Of a stretch of DNA of 64,000 bases, positions 21,797-33,707 are shown piece after piece. The notes below the pieces were generated by a model that saw only the letters and a program-made list of their open reading frames with translations, made no database searches and was not told the DNA's origin. The number at the start of each line of letters is the position of its first letter. Positions within the stretch are counted from its first letter, which is position 1. The stretch is from Calliopum simillimum (lineage: Eukaryota > Arthropoda > Insecta > Diptera > Lauxaniidae), in NCBI GenBank assembly GCA_951812925.1, contig OX638369.1, forward strand, positions 3,410,001 through 3,474,000, in the 5' to 3' direction. The translations under genes and the position numbers were made by a program.

Positions 21797-23892
21797 CATT
21801 TGGGACATTCTTTTACAAATCGAACATCAAATTAAACTTCACATTTTAGAATCGTCTGAAAATTTTTTTACTGCTTTAGTTTAGTAAATTAGTCGACACG
21901 TGTATCGGCATTTTGGCAAATAATTTTTTTTTTTTGCAATTAGAACCATTCAAAGTTTTGGAAAAATTGGATAAAATACAAAAACACCTTGTATTCAAAA
22001 TGCATTATCTCCGGTTCTACTGAACGGATTAATATAATTTTTTTGACATATTTTTCCTTTTTACAAGAGCTTTTTATATAGCTATTTACATCCTTTCTAT
22101 TTTGTTAATTAACTTGTGGTAATAACAATTTAATTGTTTAAACAATATTTTCATGTTCGCGCCCAACACGAAGAAAATTTTAAAAAATACTACCTTGTGC
22201 GCTGTCCTTTTATCTAAAAAACGCATATCTTAGAAAACTGGACACTTTAATAGATCCAAAGTTATTAAATATCTCACGGTGTTCAAACGACAGATTTAAA
22301 TAAAATTTCAAATTACCAATTTCACTGTTCAACGGCAAAAAATTATCTGAGTTCAGACCATGAAATTATTATTCCTTGCTATTGACATAAAAGAACTGCA
22401 TTTACAAAATTTTTCCATCACGTCTCAATTTTCAGATAAATTGACAAATCAAAAATCACGACTTACATCCGCGCGAAATTAAATTAAAAAATTTTTATCC
22501 GTCAGATTTTTTAAAAAAAAATGTCAAACGATTCAGAAAATAGCAACAATTTCAAATCTGAAAAAAATTTTGAAATCGGCCCGGCAGATTTTTTTGTATG
22601 CCCGTTTAATTGAGAAAATGTTCTGAAAAAACCATAAACCAACCATCTCTATTTACATAAATCTTGCCTAAATCAATACAAAATTAAAAAAAACTCTTCA
22701 CAAGTTTGTGCGACATTATTTTAACTTTATTTTGATATCAAAAACTTAAGGATTGGACCATGAAAAACCAACTTATTTCCTTTTGAACAAAAAATGTACA
22801 TACAGGAAGTCATACAAAAGCTATTGAATTTTTGTATCATAACTACTTGGAAATGAAAGTACTTGTATGACTTCCTGTATGTACATTTTTTGTTCAAAAG
22901 GAAATAAGTTGGTTTTTCATGGTCCAATCCTTAAGTTTTTGATATCAAAATAAAGTTAAAATAATGTCGCACAAACTTGTGAAGAGTTTTTTTTAATTTT
23001 GTATTGATTAAGGCAAGATTTATGTAATTAGAGATGGTTGGTTTATGGTTTTTTCAGAACATTTTCTCAATTAAACGGGCATACAAAAAAATCTGCCGGG
23101 CCGATTTCAAAATTTTTTTCAGATTTGAAATTGTTGCTATTTTCTGAATCGTTTGACATTTTTTTTTAAAAAATCTGACGGATAAAAATTTTTTAATTTA
23201 ATTTCGCGCGGATGTAAGTCGTGATTTTTGATTTGTCAATTTATCTGAAAATTGAGACGTGATGGAAAAATTTTGTAAATGCAGTTCTTTTATGTCAATA
23301 GCAAGGAATAATAATTTCATGGTCTGAACTCAGATAATTTTTTGCCGTTGAACAGTGAAATTGGTAATTTGAAATTTTATTTAAATCTGTCGTTTGAACA
23401 CCGTGAGATATTTAATAACTTTGGATCTATTAAAGTGTCCAGTTTTCTAAGATATGCGTTTTTTAGATAAAAGGACAGCGCACAAGGTAGTATTTTTTAA
23501 AATTTTCTTCGTGTTGGGCGCGAACATGAAAATATTGTTTAAACAATTAAATTGTTATTACCACAAGTTAATTAACAAAATAGAAAGGATGTAAATAGCT
23601 ATATAAAAAGCTCTTGTAAAAAGGAAAAATATGTCAAAAAAATTATATTAATCCGTTCAGTAGAACCGGAGATAATGCATTTTGAATACAAGGTGTTTTT
23701 GTATTTTATCCAATTTTTCCAAAACTTTGAATGGTTCTAATTGCAAAAAAAAAATTTTTTAGCCAAAATGCCGATACACGTGTCGACTAAATTGATGAGA
23801 AAATACTATATAAAAAAATTTACCCGATTTAAAAATTCGAAAAAAAAATTTTCCCGAAATCCGTTCGATTTGTAAAAGAATGTCCCATTTGT
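21797..23892. repeat. Nearly perfect 2-kb palindrome
   Basis: The inner arms 21892-22816 and 22864-23787 (about 925 bp each) are inverted copies, over 99% identical where I checked line by line, around a 47-nt unpaired centre. I found only a few differences, for example near 22637-22660 and in the T/A run near 21920-21940, and almost no net indel. Outside GTCGAC at both edges the arms diverge, then match again at 21797-21825 and 23863-23892 (GGGACATTCTTTTACAAATC). The arms contain no frame that I can support. It may be a foldback transposon, a recent inverted duplication or an assembly artefact. Confidence 0.9.
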
Positions 23893-25553
23893 AGTATTTC
23901 AGTGTAAGGTTTTCCTAATCTACTGTGGATTCTGAACGTAATCATTATGTGAGTCTTGTGCGATTAGGGTTTCATATCAAAAAAATACCAAAGTGAAATC
24001 TATCAGAATTTAAAATTAAACCTGAATAACAGAAAAAATAAAAATTTGGTTTTTGAGTTATCACCTTTTAAAATGAGGTAAAGAATTTCGGTTTAAAATA
24101 ACACGCTGGCAAAAAACGCCAAAAAAGCAAAAACATTTTTTTTTTTTACATAACTTCAGCAAAAAAAAGAAAAAAAAAAACATAAATGTGAATATGTGGT
24201 TAACAGCAAAGAATTTATGTACATAAAATACGTTTAACGTCCAACGTTATTTGGTAACAACAAAAAATTGGCTTACCAAGCCAAACCTTGTCTACAGCAA
24301 AAACAAAAAAAAAGTTCAAAAAATAGATTTACGACGTATATTGCAGGCTGCATTGGTTGCAGCAACAGCAGGTTATGTTGGTATTTTTTTTAACTTTGCG
24401 GCTTAATTTAATGCCAAAATAAAGTTGGTTTATTTATTGAATGTCAATATGACAAAAATGCGATGAACTTTATTTTGTTGAAGTTTTATGGAAAAATTAA
24501 TGCAGCACAAACAACTACTTAAGTGTAAAAAGCGCACATTGAAAGCTCGTAAAGGCGACAATTTTGTTCATATCCGCTTGCATTCAATGACTGTAAATCG
24601 ATCGGAAGAAAAGCACTAAAAACTAAAAAAATTCAATTATTTTGCCATAATCTGCAGCAAAGTGTTAATACATCTGATATTATCGAACACCTTTTTTGAC
24701 TCCAAAGTGATTTGGAGTTTTGCATTCGATTAGCTGCTCTCAACTTTGGCTGCAGCCTTCGCTACTTGCCATCAATTTATCAAGTGTCCATACCCAGTGC
24801 CTTGAGTGCAGTCCACTACATTAAGCAAGTGAGCTCACTCAATAAAAGTCATTATTTGCTTGTTCTGTTGCCTGTTCATTTCCTTCCTGCATGCAAATTG
24901 CCAACAACTGGCAAGTGCTACATACATACATACATATATACTTAATTGCATTGGCTAATGCTAACGAACATCATACCAAAAAACAAAAAAAAAACAGAAA
25001 AGTGCCAGTAAAATTTTATCGGAAACTGATTTGAAAGTCAATTATCCTTTGCCACCAATACTAACACGCTGAAAGTAGCAGCAATGTCACCTCCATCAAA
25101 GACAGTAGGAAATTAAGAGAAGAAAAAATCAAAAGGAATTAGTGCCGAAGTGCATTGATAGTAAGATATCGAAAAAATATCGAAATTTTCAGACTTTTTG
25201 TATTGGGTCTACAATAGATAGTATCGATCGCCACACCAAAAAAAAAAAGTTCGCTGCAAGCGCCCCATTTTGAAAGCTTATCAATTTTGATTTTTTGGGA
25301 GAAAAACAAAATTTTTTTTTCGACCTCTTTTGATTTTTTCCTATTACTCCGCCATTTGACGCCCGAACATCAAACGTAACATTTCATTGTAAATTTCGTG
25401 ATGTGGACTATATTTCATTCATAGACGTAGTTAATCTTAAATGTTTTTTTCGACTAATTGTACTCATTATCTCAATTTGTATTACCATAAGTTGCCAAGG
25501 GCACTTCATAGAACTAAATTCCGTAAAAAATCATAAAATTCATGTCTAAAAAG
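23893..25553. other. AT-rich interval without recognisable gene
   Basis: Contains long A/T runs (about 24115-24180), CATA repeats (about 24921-24938) and ATATCGAA clusters near 25165-25185. No coding or structured RNA signal was recognised. Confidence 0.45.
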
Positions 25554-25834
25554 TTTCCTAAAATTGTTGAAATTGAAGAAACTACAGCGAATCTAAAACC
25601 TCATTACAAAATATGATAAACAGGATGTTTCAAAAACGAAAATCGCCCCTTAAAATTTCTTATTCTTGTTTTTATTCATTTGCATACAGTTTGCAGTGTC
25701 AAATGTAAAAACAAAGAATATTGCATAGTTTCAGGAGGCAATTTTTGTTTTTGAAACATCCTGTTTTTCATATATTGTACTGAGGTTTCATAAGTATTCG
25801 CTAAAACTTCTTCAATTTCAACAATTTTAGGAAA
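25554..25834. repeat. Foldback element, arms about 100 bp
   Basis: TTCCTAAAATTGTTGAAATT at the left edge recurs inverted at the right edge (about 25815-25834). AACAGGATGTTTCAAAAAC at about 25618-25637 recurs inverted at about 25750-25768. The arms are roughly 80-85% alike with an 80-bp centre. Confidence 0.7.
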
Positions 25835-27172
25835 ATTTGTACCACCGCACAAAAACATATGGTGAAATGAAACAACTAGAATAGATTGTGCAGATTTGCG
25901 TTACTTGCTTCAAGCTTATGCAAAATACAAAAGCTTTCAATGAGCTTTAATATATTGACAAAATGCGCTATGAAGACAACAGACTCAAACTGATTTCAAG
26001 AAAAATAACTTAAATTCGAAAAACATTCAGGTATCGCAAAATTCTGTATGAACAAATTCCATCCAACAAATATTTCAGGCGCTCTATATTCAGCATTTTA
26101 TTTCCAGTAAAAAAATTAAATCTTTTTTTTTGCATGCCACTACAGCTCTTTTTAATGCTAAGCAAATTACGTCACGAAACTGCACAAGCCAGCAAGGACC
26201 GTTGGTAATTTCCAAAGAAATGCAAATAAATGCGCTAGCGACAGGACAACGCTAATAGAGACATTTTTAGTGCTGAGCATTTGCAACGCCATTGATTTTA
26301 ATGGGGTTTTTCCACTTGCTTTCCTTATTTTTTACTAATCCTGAGTTTCATGAGAATGAAATCGTTGTTTTTTTTTTTTTTTTTGTAGACATGATGCAAC
26401 TCCTTTTACTGTCTGCGATTAATGGCAAACGTGCATCTTTGACTTCTTTTTGTGCTTTTTCTCTAAAAAAAATAATAAAGGACCCATTTTTTTTAAGAAG
26501 TAATACGCAAGCATCAAATGTTTATGAAACAGCTCATAATCACTGAACATATCCTCTGTTAAACAAAAAAAAATCTACCGTCTTGGAATTGTATAGGATT
26601 GCATTATGGAAGCAATGTGTGGCCGTTTTTTGAGATTATGTGCATATTTTGTTTTTGAATCAAAAATGCTAGTAAAAATTTAATTTTATTGCTCAAGATT
26701 TGCAAAGTGAATAAAGATTAATAATTTTCCTGTAGGAATTATGTTGTAGAATATTTTTTAATGCCTAAAAATATGCAACATAATATGTGCGGCATAAAAT
26801 GGATATTATGAGCAAAAGGAAATTTTTCGAATTCATTACAGAAAACAAAATATATTGACAGAAAATTTCAAAAAACAAATCTTTTCAAAACAACGAGCCT
26901 TCAGGTCAATAAATGTTTTAGCATAGACAATACTCATACAAAAGCTTTTCTTTCCTAAAGGGGGAGAGATGTTGCAAATTATTCGCAAACCTTATAAATA
27001 TGCAACATACTAGGAGTGGCATAATTGATAGGTTACACTGTACAACGGTCAAAAAACCTCAAGAGGTTTAAAAAGCGTATTAAGTGTATTTTGATCTCCT
27101 AAACACGAATATGCTTTTTACGTCAGGTCAAGTATTCAGTAAGCCTGGCTTGAAAACTATTAGGAAACCAAA
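25835..27172. other. Non-genic interval
   Basis: AT-rich. TATGCAACATAATATGTGCG (about 26773) and TATGCAACATACTAGGAGTG (about 26999) form a distant direct repeat. No gene supported. Confidence 0.4.
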
Positions 27173-27931
27173 TCTTCTCTTCTTATACGAGCTAAAATTG
27201 TATGTTTGTTTGTTTTTTTGTTTGTTTTTTGTTTGTTTTTTTGTTTGTTTTTTGTACTTATTTCTGTGCCAATATTTTTTCTCGAAAACGGCTACCGCGA
27301 TTTTAATGAAACTTGGAATATAGTTAGATACTAGCATACAATGAAGAATGAGCTAGGTTTGAACTTTGTAAACGCTCACCAGGGGGCGTGGCACTGCCCT
27401 AAATTTTAAATTTGATTTAGTCATAACTCGCAAACTACACAAGATATTTTGATGAAATTTGGTGAGCGGGTACGGCTTAATAATACCTTTTAACAGACAA
27501 AACGTGAGCGGGATCGAAGAAGTGCCACGTCCACTTTTCAGCCCTTCAAAATTTTGATTCAATATTACTCGAAAACGACTCCAACAATTTTAATGAAAAT
27601 TTAGGAGATGTTACCTCTGCACCGCCCACAAAAATATAAAACCACTTAAGCAATCATTCTGAATTTAACTGTAGGGAGTCTATCTATCCCATTTATTTAT
27701 TTTAGGACATTATATTTCACCAAAAAGAAAAATTTGAGTTTTTGATATTTTTCTATACCACTCGATACTTTCCGAGTTTTTTGTTATTATTATACTCATC
27801 GGTTAATTTATCATTTTGAAAGCATAACCATTAGAGGTGAAAAGGTACAAGTTTCATAACAAAAAGTAGCTATGAATGAAAACATCGACAGATCAGATTG
27901 TTGACCGAGCAGGGATCGGTCTCCAGGTACT
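27173..27931 (+). mobile_element. Helitron/Helentron-like repeat, copy C (internally deleted)
   Basis: Same 5' end after an A (TCTTCTCTTCTTATACGAG), followed by a TTTGTTTG microsatellite, and the same 3' hairpin GACCGA-GCAGGGA-TCGGTC with TCCAGGTAC before a T. Only part of one internal repeat unit remains. The junction near 27620 joins a GTTACCTCTGC end directly to ACCGCCCAC of a later position, so about 1.4 kb is missing relative to copy A. Confidence 0.65.
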
Positions 27932-29339
27932 TAAAGTTATCGCTGACAAAATTTTTTCATTATAAGTCAAGTTTTATTGGACTTTTTTATAATATGTTAT
28001 ATTTGAAGTGATCAAATTCAATTTTTAAGAAATTTTTTGGTTTTAACCAACGTCTTTACCTAAATTTTTGAATTGTTTAATACAAATTAAAACTTAAATT
28101 TAATTTCCCTATCAATTGTTTTGCCTACCGCATGGCGCTCTCATCCTGCAGCATTCCTTTCGCAAAACTTCCGTGCTTTTTTTCGCTCGTCTGCTCTGAT
28201 AAATTGTTGCAATAATGTCAGCGTTATCGTTGTACTCTGCTGTCTAAGCACCGCTATAAATCAACCGCGCAATAAAACACAATGGAAGAAACAATAAAGG
28301 TACTTTTTATTATTAAATTGTAACAACAACAATAACAAAGTGTCCTGCAAACGAGAAACTCACACACGCACACTTACACTCAACCTAATGGAGAAACAAT
28401 ACACTTGAGGTAGTTACCGACATAGCTGTAAACACAATGGCAGAAGCAACCAACACACAAATTCAATAGCATACTTTTTGGTAAAATGACATTACTTCAA
28501 ATTTAATTTAAATTATTACCGCAACAAAAACACACACAACAACACAATATTAAAGGACCTACGCACGCATACTTACGCTAAGCGTACAAGTGTAATAAAA
28601 ATGGCAGCTACTTCTTCTAATGCTCAAAATTTCACTTTTGTTTTTCTCCCCGTTCTTCCGTGCGCTCTCACCCTGTGGCTACGCAATTGTAAACAGCGCA
28701 GTAATGACCATAAAAAGATTTGAAAAACAAAAGTTTTATTAGCCACGACAGTTAAGATCAACGCAATTTTCATTTTATTTTCATTAGAACCAAAGGACGA
28801 AATAAAAAACCAAAATCATAAGACCACTAAGGTGAGTTGAGTGTTGGTCATTGAGTGGGTCACACAGCAAAACAGACAAAAATTCGTTTACAAAAGGCAG
28901 CAAAAATTGTCACCCCAAAAGAAACAAAAAATAAGAAAAAGTTTACACTTAGGTTTGAAGAAAAAATGTTTTTGTTTTCTGTGTTTTTTTGAATTCGCGA
29001 GTACAAAACAAAAAGGGAGCAAATTTCATCAACAGTTTGTTTTAATTTTCACTTAATTGCATACAAAAGATATGATGACCCTTGGAAAATCATAAAAGAA
29101 GCAAACTTTTGGTTTTTTCTCTTTTGCAAGAACTTTTTTATGTTTTGAAGAAAGTTCTTTTGATTCAAGTGTTAGAATGTTTCTTTATTTAGTTTCACGT
29201 GTTTTTATTTCATTGAGAACTTTCTATTTAAAATATGTGCGCACATTTTCAGATTTTTCAAGGTCACTTAGAAGTCGCGCAACGTTAATTTATGCAAAAT
29301 CTTATAAATGGTCAGCTTTCCAGATCTAAAAGTTTGTTC
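27932..29339. other. Non-genic interval with CA-rich tracts
   Basis: CACACGCACAC-type tracts occur at about 28358-28378 and 28532-28547. There is no gene I can support; the short frame at 28841-29056 is Lys-rich and built from A runs. Confidence 0.4.
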
Positions 29340-30138
29340 GCTAGAGGCCGCCATTTGTAAAAAAAAATCAAATTTTTAGAAATCTTAGTTTCGAATCGAC
29401 CTTTTCATGTTTTAGCTTCAAAATTTTTATAAAAATCAAAAGAAGAAGTCAAAATCTTTTACAGATAATCTCAAAAAAAGAAATCGGCTGAAATTTGATA
29501 GAGATATAACAGCTTTATTTACTTTGCGATACAAAAAACTAGTAAGTGTGTAACATTTGGCCTGGCCAAACATTAAATACCCTACACTGCAGTATTTTGA
29601 AAATTTTGCTTATATGAGTTTTTGCTGAGAGCGTGCATTTATAGTTCTTAGTGTCTGAGTGAAATTCAGTTGGATTATTTCAAAAAACGTTTTAAGTATA
29701 GCGTTTTGAAGCTTTTGCTTATAAGGGAGGTGCCACGCCCTCTTGTCCGATTTCACCCAGTTCTTGTTGAGAGCTTGCATTTATAGTTTTTAGTGTCTGA
29801 GTGAAATCTAGTTTGATTATCTCAAAAAACGCTTTTAGTATAGCGTTTTAAAGGTTTTGCTTATAAGGGAGGTGCTACGCCCTCTTGTTCAAATCCACCC
29901 AGTTTCTGCTAACAATTTGTAGTATTTAATTGTATTTTGGTTGAATTGTTGTGAAAAATACACCTAAAGTTGCATTTTGAATATATTTTTTGTATGGGCG
30001 GTAGGCGTGTCCGTTGACCGATTTCGCTCATTTTCAATCGCACGAGCTAACTTTTACGACAAAGCCAACGCACCAAATTTCATTGAATTATCATGGTTAG
30101 TTTTGCCGTAAATAATATTTCCACGCACAGCCAGCCAC

Positions 30139-30186
<48 letters not shown>

Positions 30187-30575
30187 ACAGACGGACATGG
30201 CTATATCGACTCAGGAGGTGACGTTGATCAAGAATATGTATACTTTTCTATATCCGCCACGCCCCCTTCTCTGCGTTATAAACGGAAGGACAAAGTGAAT
30301 ATTCCCTGGGTGTAGGGTATAAAAAAATCCAAACTAAAACCAACTTTACATATAGAATTATTCTTATATCTGTCCCTTATAATTGTCATATCTACCCAAA
30401 ATTTCAGCCGATTTCCATTCTTAAGTTCACGATCAAAAGCTTTTAACTTCTTCTTTTGTTTATCATAAACATTTTGAGTAAGTTTTGAAAATAAAACATG
30501 AAAAAGTCGTTTCGATATTAAAATTTCTAAAAATTTGATTTCGGCCTCTAGTGAATAAATGGTAAGTTGTGAAAG
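29340..30575. repeat. Old diverged foldback surrounding an INE-1-like element
   Basis: CTAGAGGCCGCC and AATCAAATTTTTAGAAAT at about 29342-29385 recur inverted at about 30525-30560. AAAGAAGAAGT and ATCGGCTGAAATTT at about 29440-29495 recur inverted at about 30405-30460. The arms are roughly 190-200 bp, visibly diverged, and flank the element at 29577-30320. Confidence 0.55.
29577..30320. mobile_element. INE-1/DINE-1-like element (Helentron-derived), copy 1
   Basis: Perfect 11-bp inverted ends ATACCCTACAC (29577-29587) and GTGTAGGGTAT (30310-30320). Inside are two tandem units of about 125 bp (TTAGTGTCTGAGTGAAAT, GGGAGGTGCCACGCCCTCTT), a (CCAG)n tract at 30128-30190, then ACAGACGGACATGGCTATAT followed by CGACTCAGGAGGTGACG and TGATCAAGAATATGTATACT. 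The last block is the hallmark of Drosophila INE-1/DINE-1 repeats. No coding capacity. Confidence 0.75.
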
Positions 30576-33500
30576 ATAACTATCATAAAGAAGATATAGT
30601 GAAGGAAACTTTTGGGGCAAAACTTATTACATTTTTTTCGGTTTTAAGGGTATTTCAGGCTGAAATTCGCAAGAAAACCATTAACTGGTTTTGACGTTTT
30701 TTGGCTTTGAAAGTTGCATTATTTACTTATTACACTTTAACGTAGTGTTGCACACATGAAAGCAAAATGCACTGTGAAACAAAAATACCCAGAATTACAA
30801 CTTAAAAAAAAAAAAACAAAATACATAAAATGCAATGCGGAGGAATACATTTGTAAGCTCTTGACTCCCTCTTAAGTCTTTTATCTAAATTTTACAACTA
30901 ACACATAAAAAAAAAATTTCCCTGATATATCATTGTTTTTAACAAAAGTTGCCCCTAGCTTGCAAACGTTTAACTTTGGTATAACGATTTGGAAGCAAAA
31001 TTATCGAAAAATAAATTTCCTTTATTTATTGGGGTCTTTAAGACTTGTATAGCTCTTGCATCTTGAGTTATAGCAAAACCAATCAAAAACTTTCATCTGC
31101 TTAGACTTACAGACGGCAAAACTTTCACTGTAGAGAAAAAAATCTCAAAATGTAGAATATTATCCCCTTTCAAAGACTTGCACTAAATTACTACTAATAC
31201 TTTAGTCAGTTTTAAGATAAGTCAAAAAAACTGTAAAAAAAACACAAATTTTTGTCGTCCCGGGTGCAAGCCATTTTTTCGAGGGTTTTCATCTAAGCCT
31301 TTGTTTCAAGGGCTGCTCTTGAGATAGTTTTAATGCGATCTCTAATTTTCTCATTATTTCGAAGAAGTACTGTACCCTTTTTTACAATCTGTGAATAGTT
31401 CAAGCCCAGTTCGGCCACATTTCAAGGGATAGCAGCTTTGTATATGATGGCAAGAAAAATTTTAAATGACAATTTTGAAAACAAACGTTTGGTGGGTATA
31501 CCGCACTCTGGCGTGAACCCTCATAATTTAAATACGAAAAAATAATGTGGTGTACAAGCGAAATAAAGATTAAGAAACCTTTCCTCAAACAAGTTTTACA
31601 AAACTGAAGTTTCTTGTATCTATCAAGAAGTATGCATTACATAATTGTAGCCTATTATAATTTCATTGACTTAAGGTTAGCAAAAGTGTTCTCTGGAATT
31701 GGATATATCACTTTAGACAGTTTTCTCAAAACTTGACTTACCTTATATATTCCTACTTTACACTTAAATATACAAATGAAGCAGATGGTTTTATTGACCA
31801 AACTTATATTTTATATGTGAACTTAATGTAAAAGCGTTTCGAGTGTATGTGAACAGACCTTTAAATAATATTATTTGGCAACACTCAATATTTTGACATA
31901 TCCAGTACCATATTTTAACACTTAGAGATCTAAGTTATGACGTCACAAACAAAATGCAACGCTGCACTCAAAACGTTTCAGAACAGCTCTCATTTTTATT
32001 TGATCTGCACGATAATTTCATTCTTGTTCCGGCTTTCAAACGAGTAGGCTCGCATCCAAAAGTACTTGGTTCGACCGCTCTCCAAAATTCAATTTTAGTT
32101 TTTTTATACTTAATAAATACATATATAAGAATTGTACTTCAACGTTTTTCTTTCATACGATAAATCGTATGACGTATAATTTAAGAAGTAGCAACTCTTC
32201 GAAAAGATAATCGTAATTTTTTCAATGTACACGCTCTATTAACACTTAAAAGTGTTTACCACACTACATTAAAGCACATACATTCCTCATGCCTAAGCTG
32301 TATGCCCTACACTCGCTGTTGTGCCTTCATTAGTTCCGATTGTAAATCTTCTTTAATTAAAATCGAGCAAGAAACACCTGTTATCCACTCCACACTTCAT
32401 GGTGCCGCTTTTGTTGGGGAATTTTTCACACTTTTTTGCATTCGGTTGCAAAGCGGCAGAAAAGTGTTAAGAGAAGATGCAGATTACGTCGCTTACTAAA
32501 ACCAACAACACACACTCACACAATTACACTTACTCACACCCACACACATACAGTGCGCATTTTATTTACACAACAAGTGTGTGTGGTTAGTGCGAAATAA
32601 AACAAAGCAATAAACAGAAGAGGAAATCCAAGAGAAAAAAACAAGAGATATGAAATAGAAAATGAAAGAAATACCAACATTGCAGCGGTGAGTTAATTGA
32701 AAGCTCAAGCTTTTAAAGGGCACAAAAAGCAAAAAGGAAAAAGAAAAACTGCAAATCAAAAAAGAAGAAGAAACAAAAGCGTTTATAAATCTCAGCTTCA
32801 ACCAGGCGATGAAATTCTGTGCGGTTCAATGCGAAATGGTTGCAGCAGCTGGTGTTTTGTGGTCTATGTGTTGAGCTGTTGATACTGTTGGTGTTGGTGT
32901 TAGTGCCACTGCGAAGACATTTGCGTGCGTATGCGGCTAGTGAAATATAGTGTATAGAAGGAACACGCACATGAACTAACACACACACACACGCACGGTT
33001 GAATGGAAATCATTTGTGTGTAAAGTGGTATACATCTTTCAAATAGCAATTTTTCCATTTTGCGCCATCATTTTAATTTCAATTCAAATAATGCGGCAAC
33101 AATTAAAAGCAGGCAACGATTTATTTGAACTGCACACAGTGCTGCGATAGAAGGCAATTGGGTAAAAAAAAAAATTTTGCTTAAATTTAAAATTTCTTTA
33201 TGCCATTCAACAAAAATAAAATCCATCTAAGAAATATCTTGACAAGTTAAAAAAAGAAGAGTTTGATTTGTAAGTGTTACATCTTGTTAAAGTCAAACTT
33301 TTTTTCCCAACAAAAAAGTCAACTAAGAAAATTTGCTTATCGCAGCACTTTTTTTGAAGTAATTATACTGCTTCACACAAGCAATTGTTACAAAATAAAA
33401 GCAGGCGAAATCGAACATACCCATGTATTTTTAGTATTTTTTCATGCAAATGTTTTTAGCCAAATTAAGGATTTTTATATAAAGTTATAAAAAAAATGTT

Positions 33501-33664
33501 CAAACCGGAAAATGCAAAATTTCTTTAAAGCAGAAACAACAAGACGAGACTTGGGGGCATTGCTCAAAAACGTACAGATAGTACAGATTTGATATTCTAA
33601 GATAAGAGAAATTTACAGCACCGTTCTGACCCGTTGACTTTAAATATTTATCTGAATATAAATG
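30576..33664. other. Non-genic interval
   Basis: CA-rich tracts at about 32508-32555 and 32980-33000. TGACGTCA at about 31938-31945 is a perfect CRE-type palindrome of unknown relevance. CATACGATAAATCGTATG at about 32153-32170 is a small hairpin. No gene supported. Confidence 0.4.
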
Positions 33665-33707
33665 ATGTATTCTCCTTTAACTCCTAGGAGGAGCATAGGG
33701 CCAAATA
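33665..33707 (-). repeat. Solitary 3' end of the RTE-like LINE
   Basis: On the minus strand this reads GGCCCTATGCTCCTCCTAGG then AGTTAAAGGAGAATACAT. It differs at one base from the last 40 bp of the LINE at 47047-50343 (about 50296-50334). Nothing else of the LINE is present, so it is an extremely 5'-truncated insertion or a relic of one. Confidence 0.7.

Noticed and set aside
30276..30620. 114-codon minus-strand frame
   Set aside because: It runs across the end of the INE-1-like element and the arm of an old foldback, so it is a chance opening in repeat DNA.
32065..32090. TTGGTTCGACCGCTCTCC as a tRNA T-arm
   Set aside because: Stem pairs do not form and no upstream D-arm or anticodon arm is recognisable.
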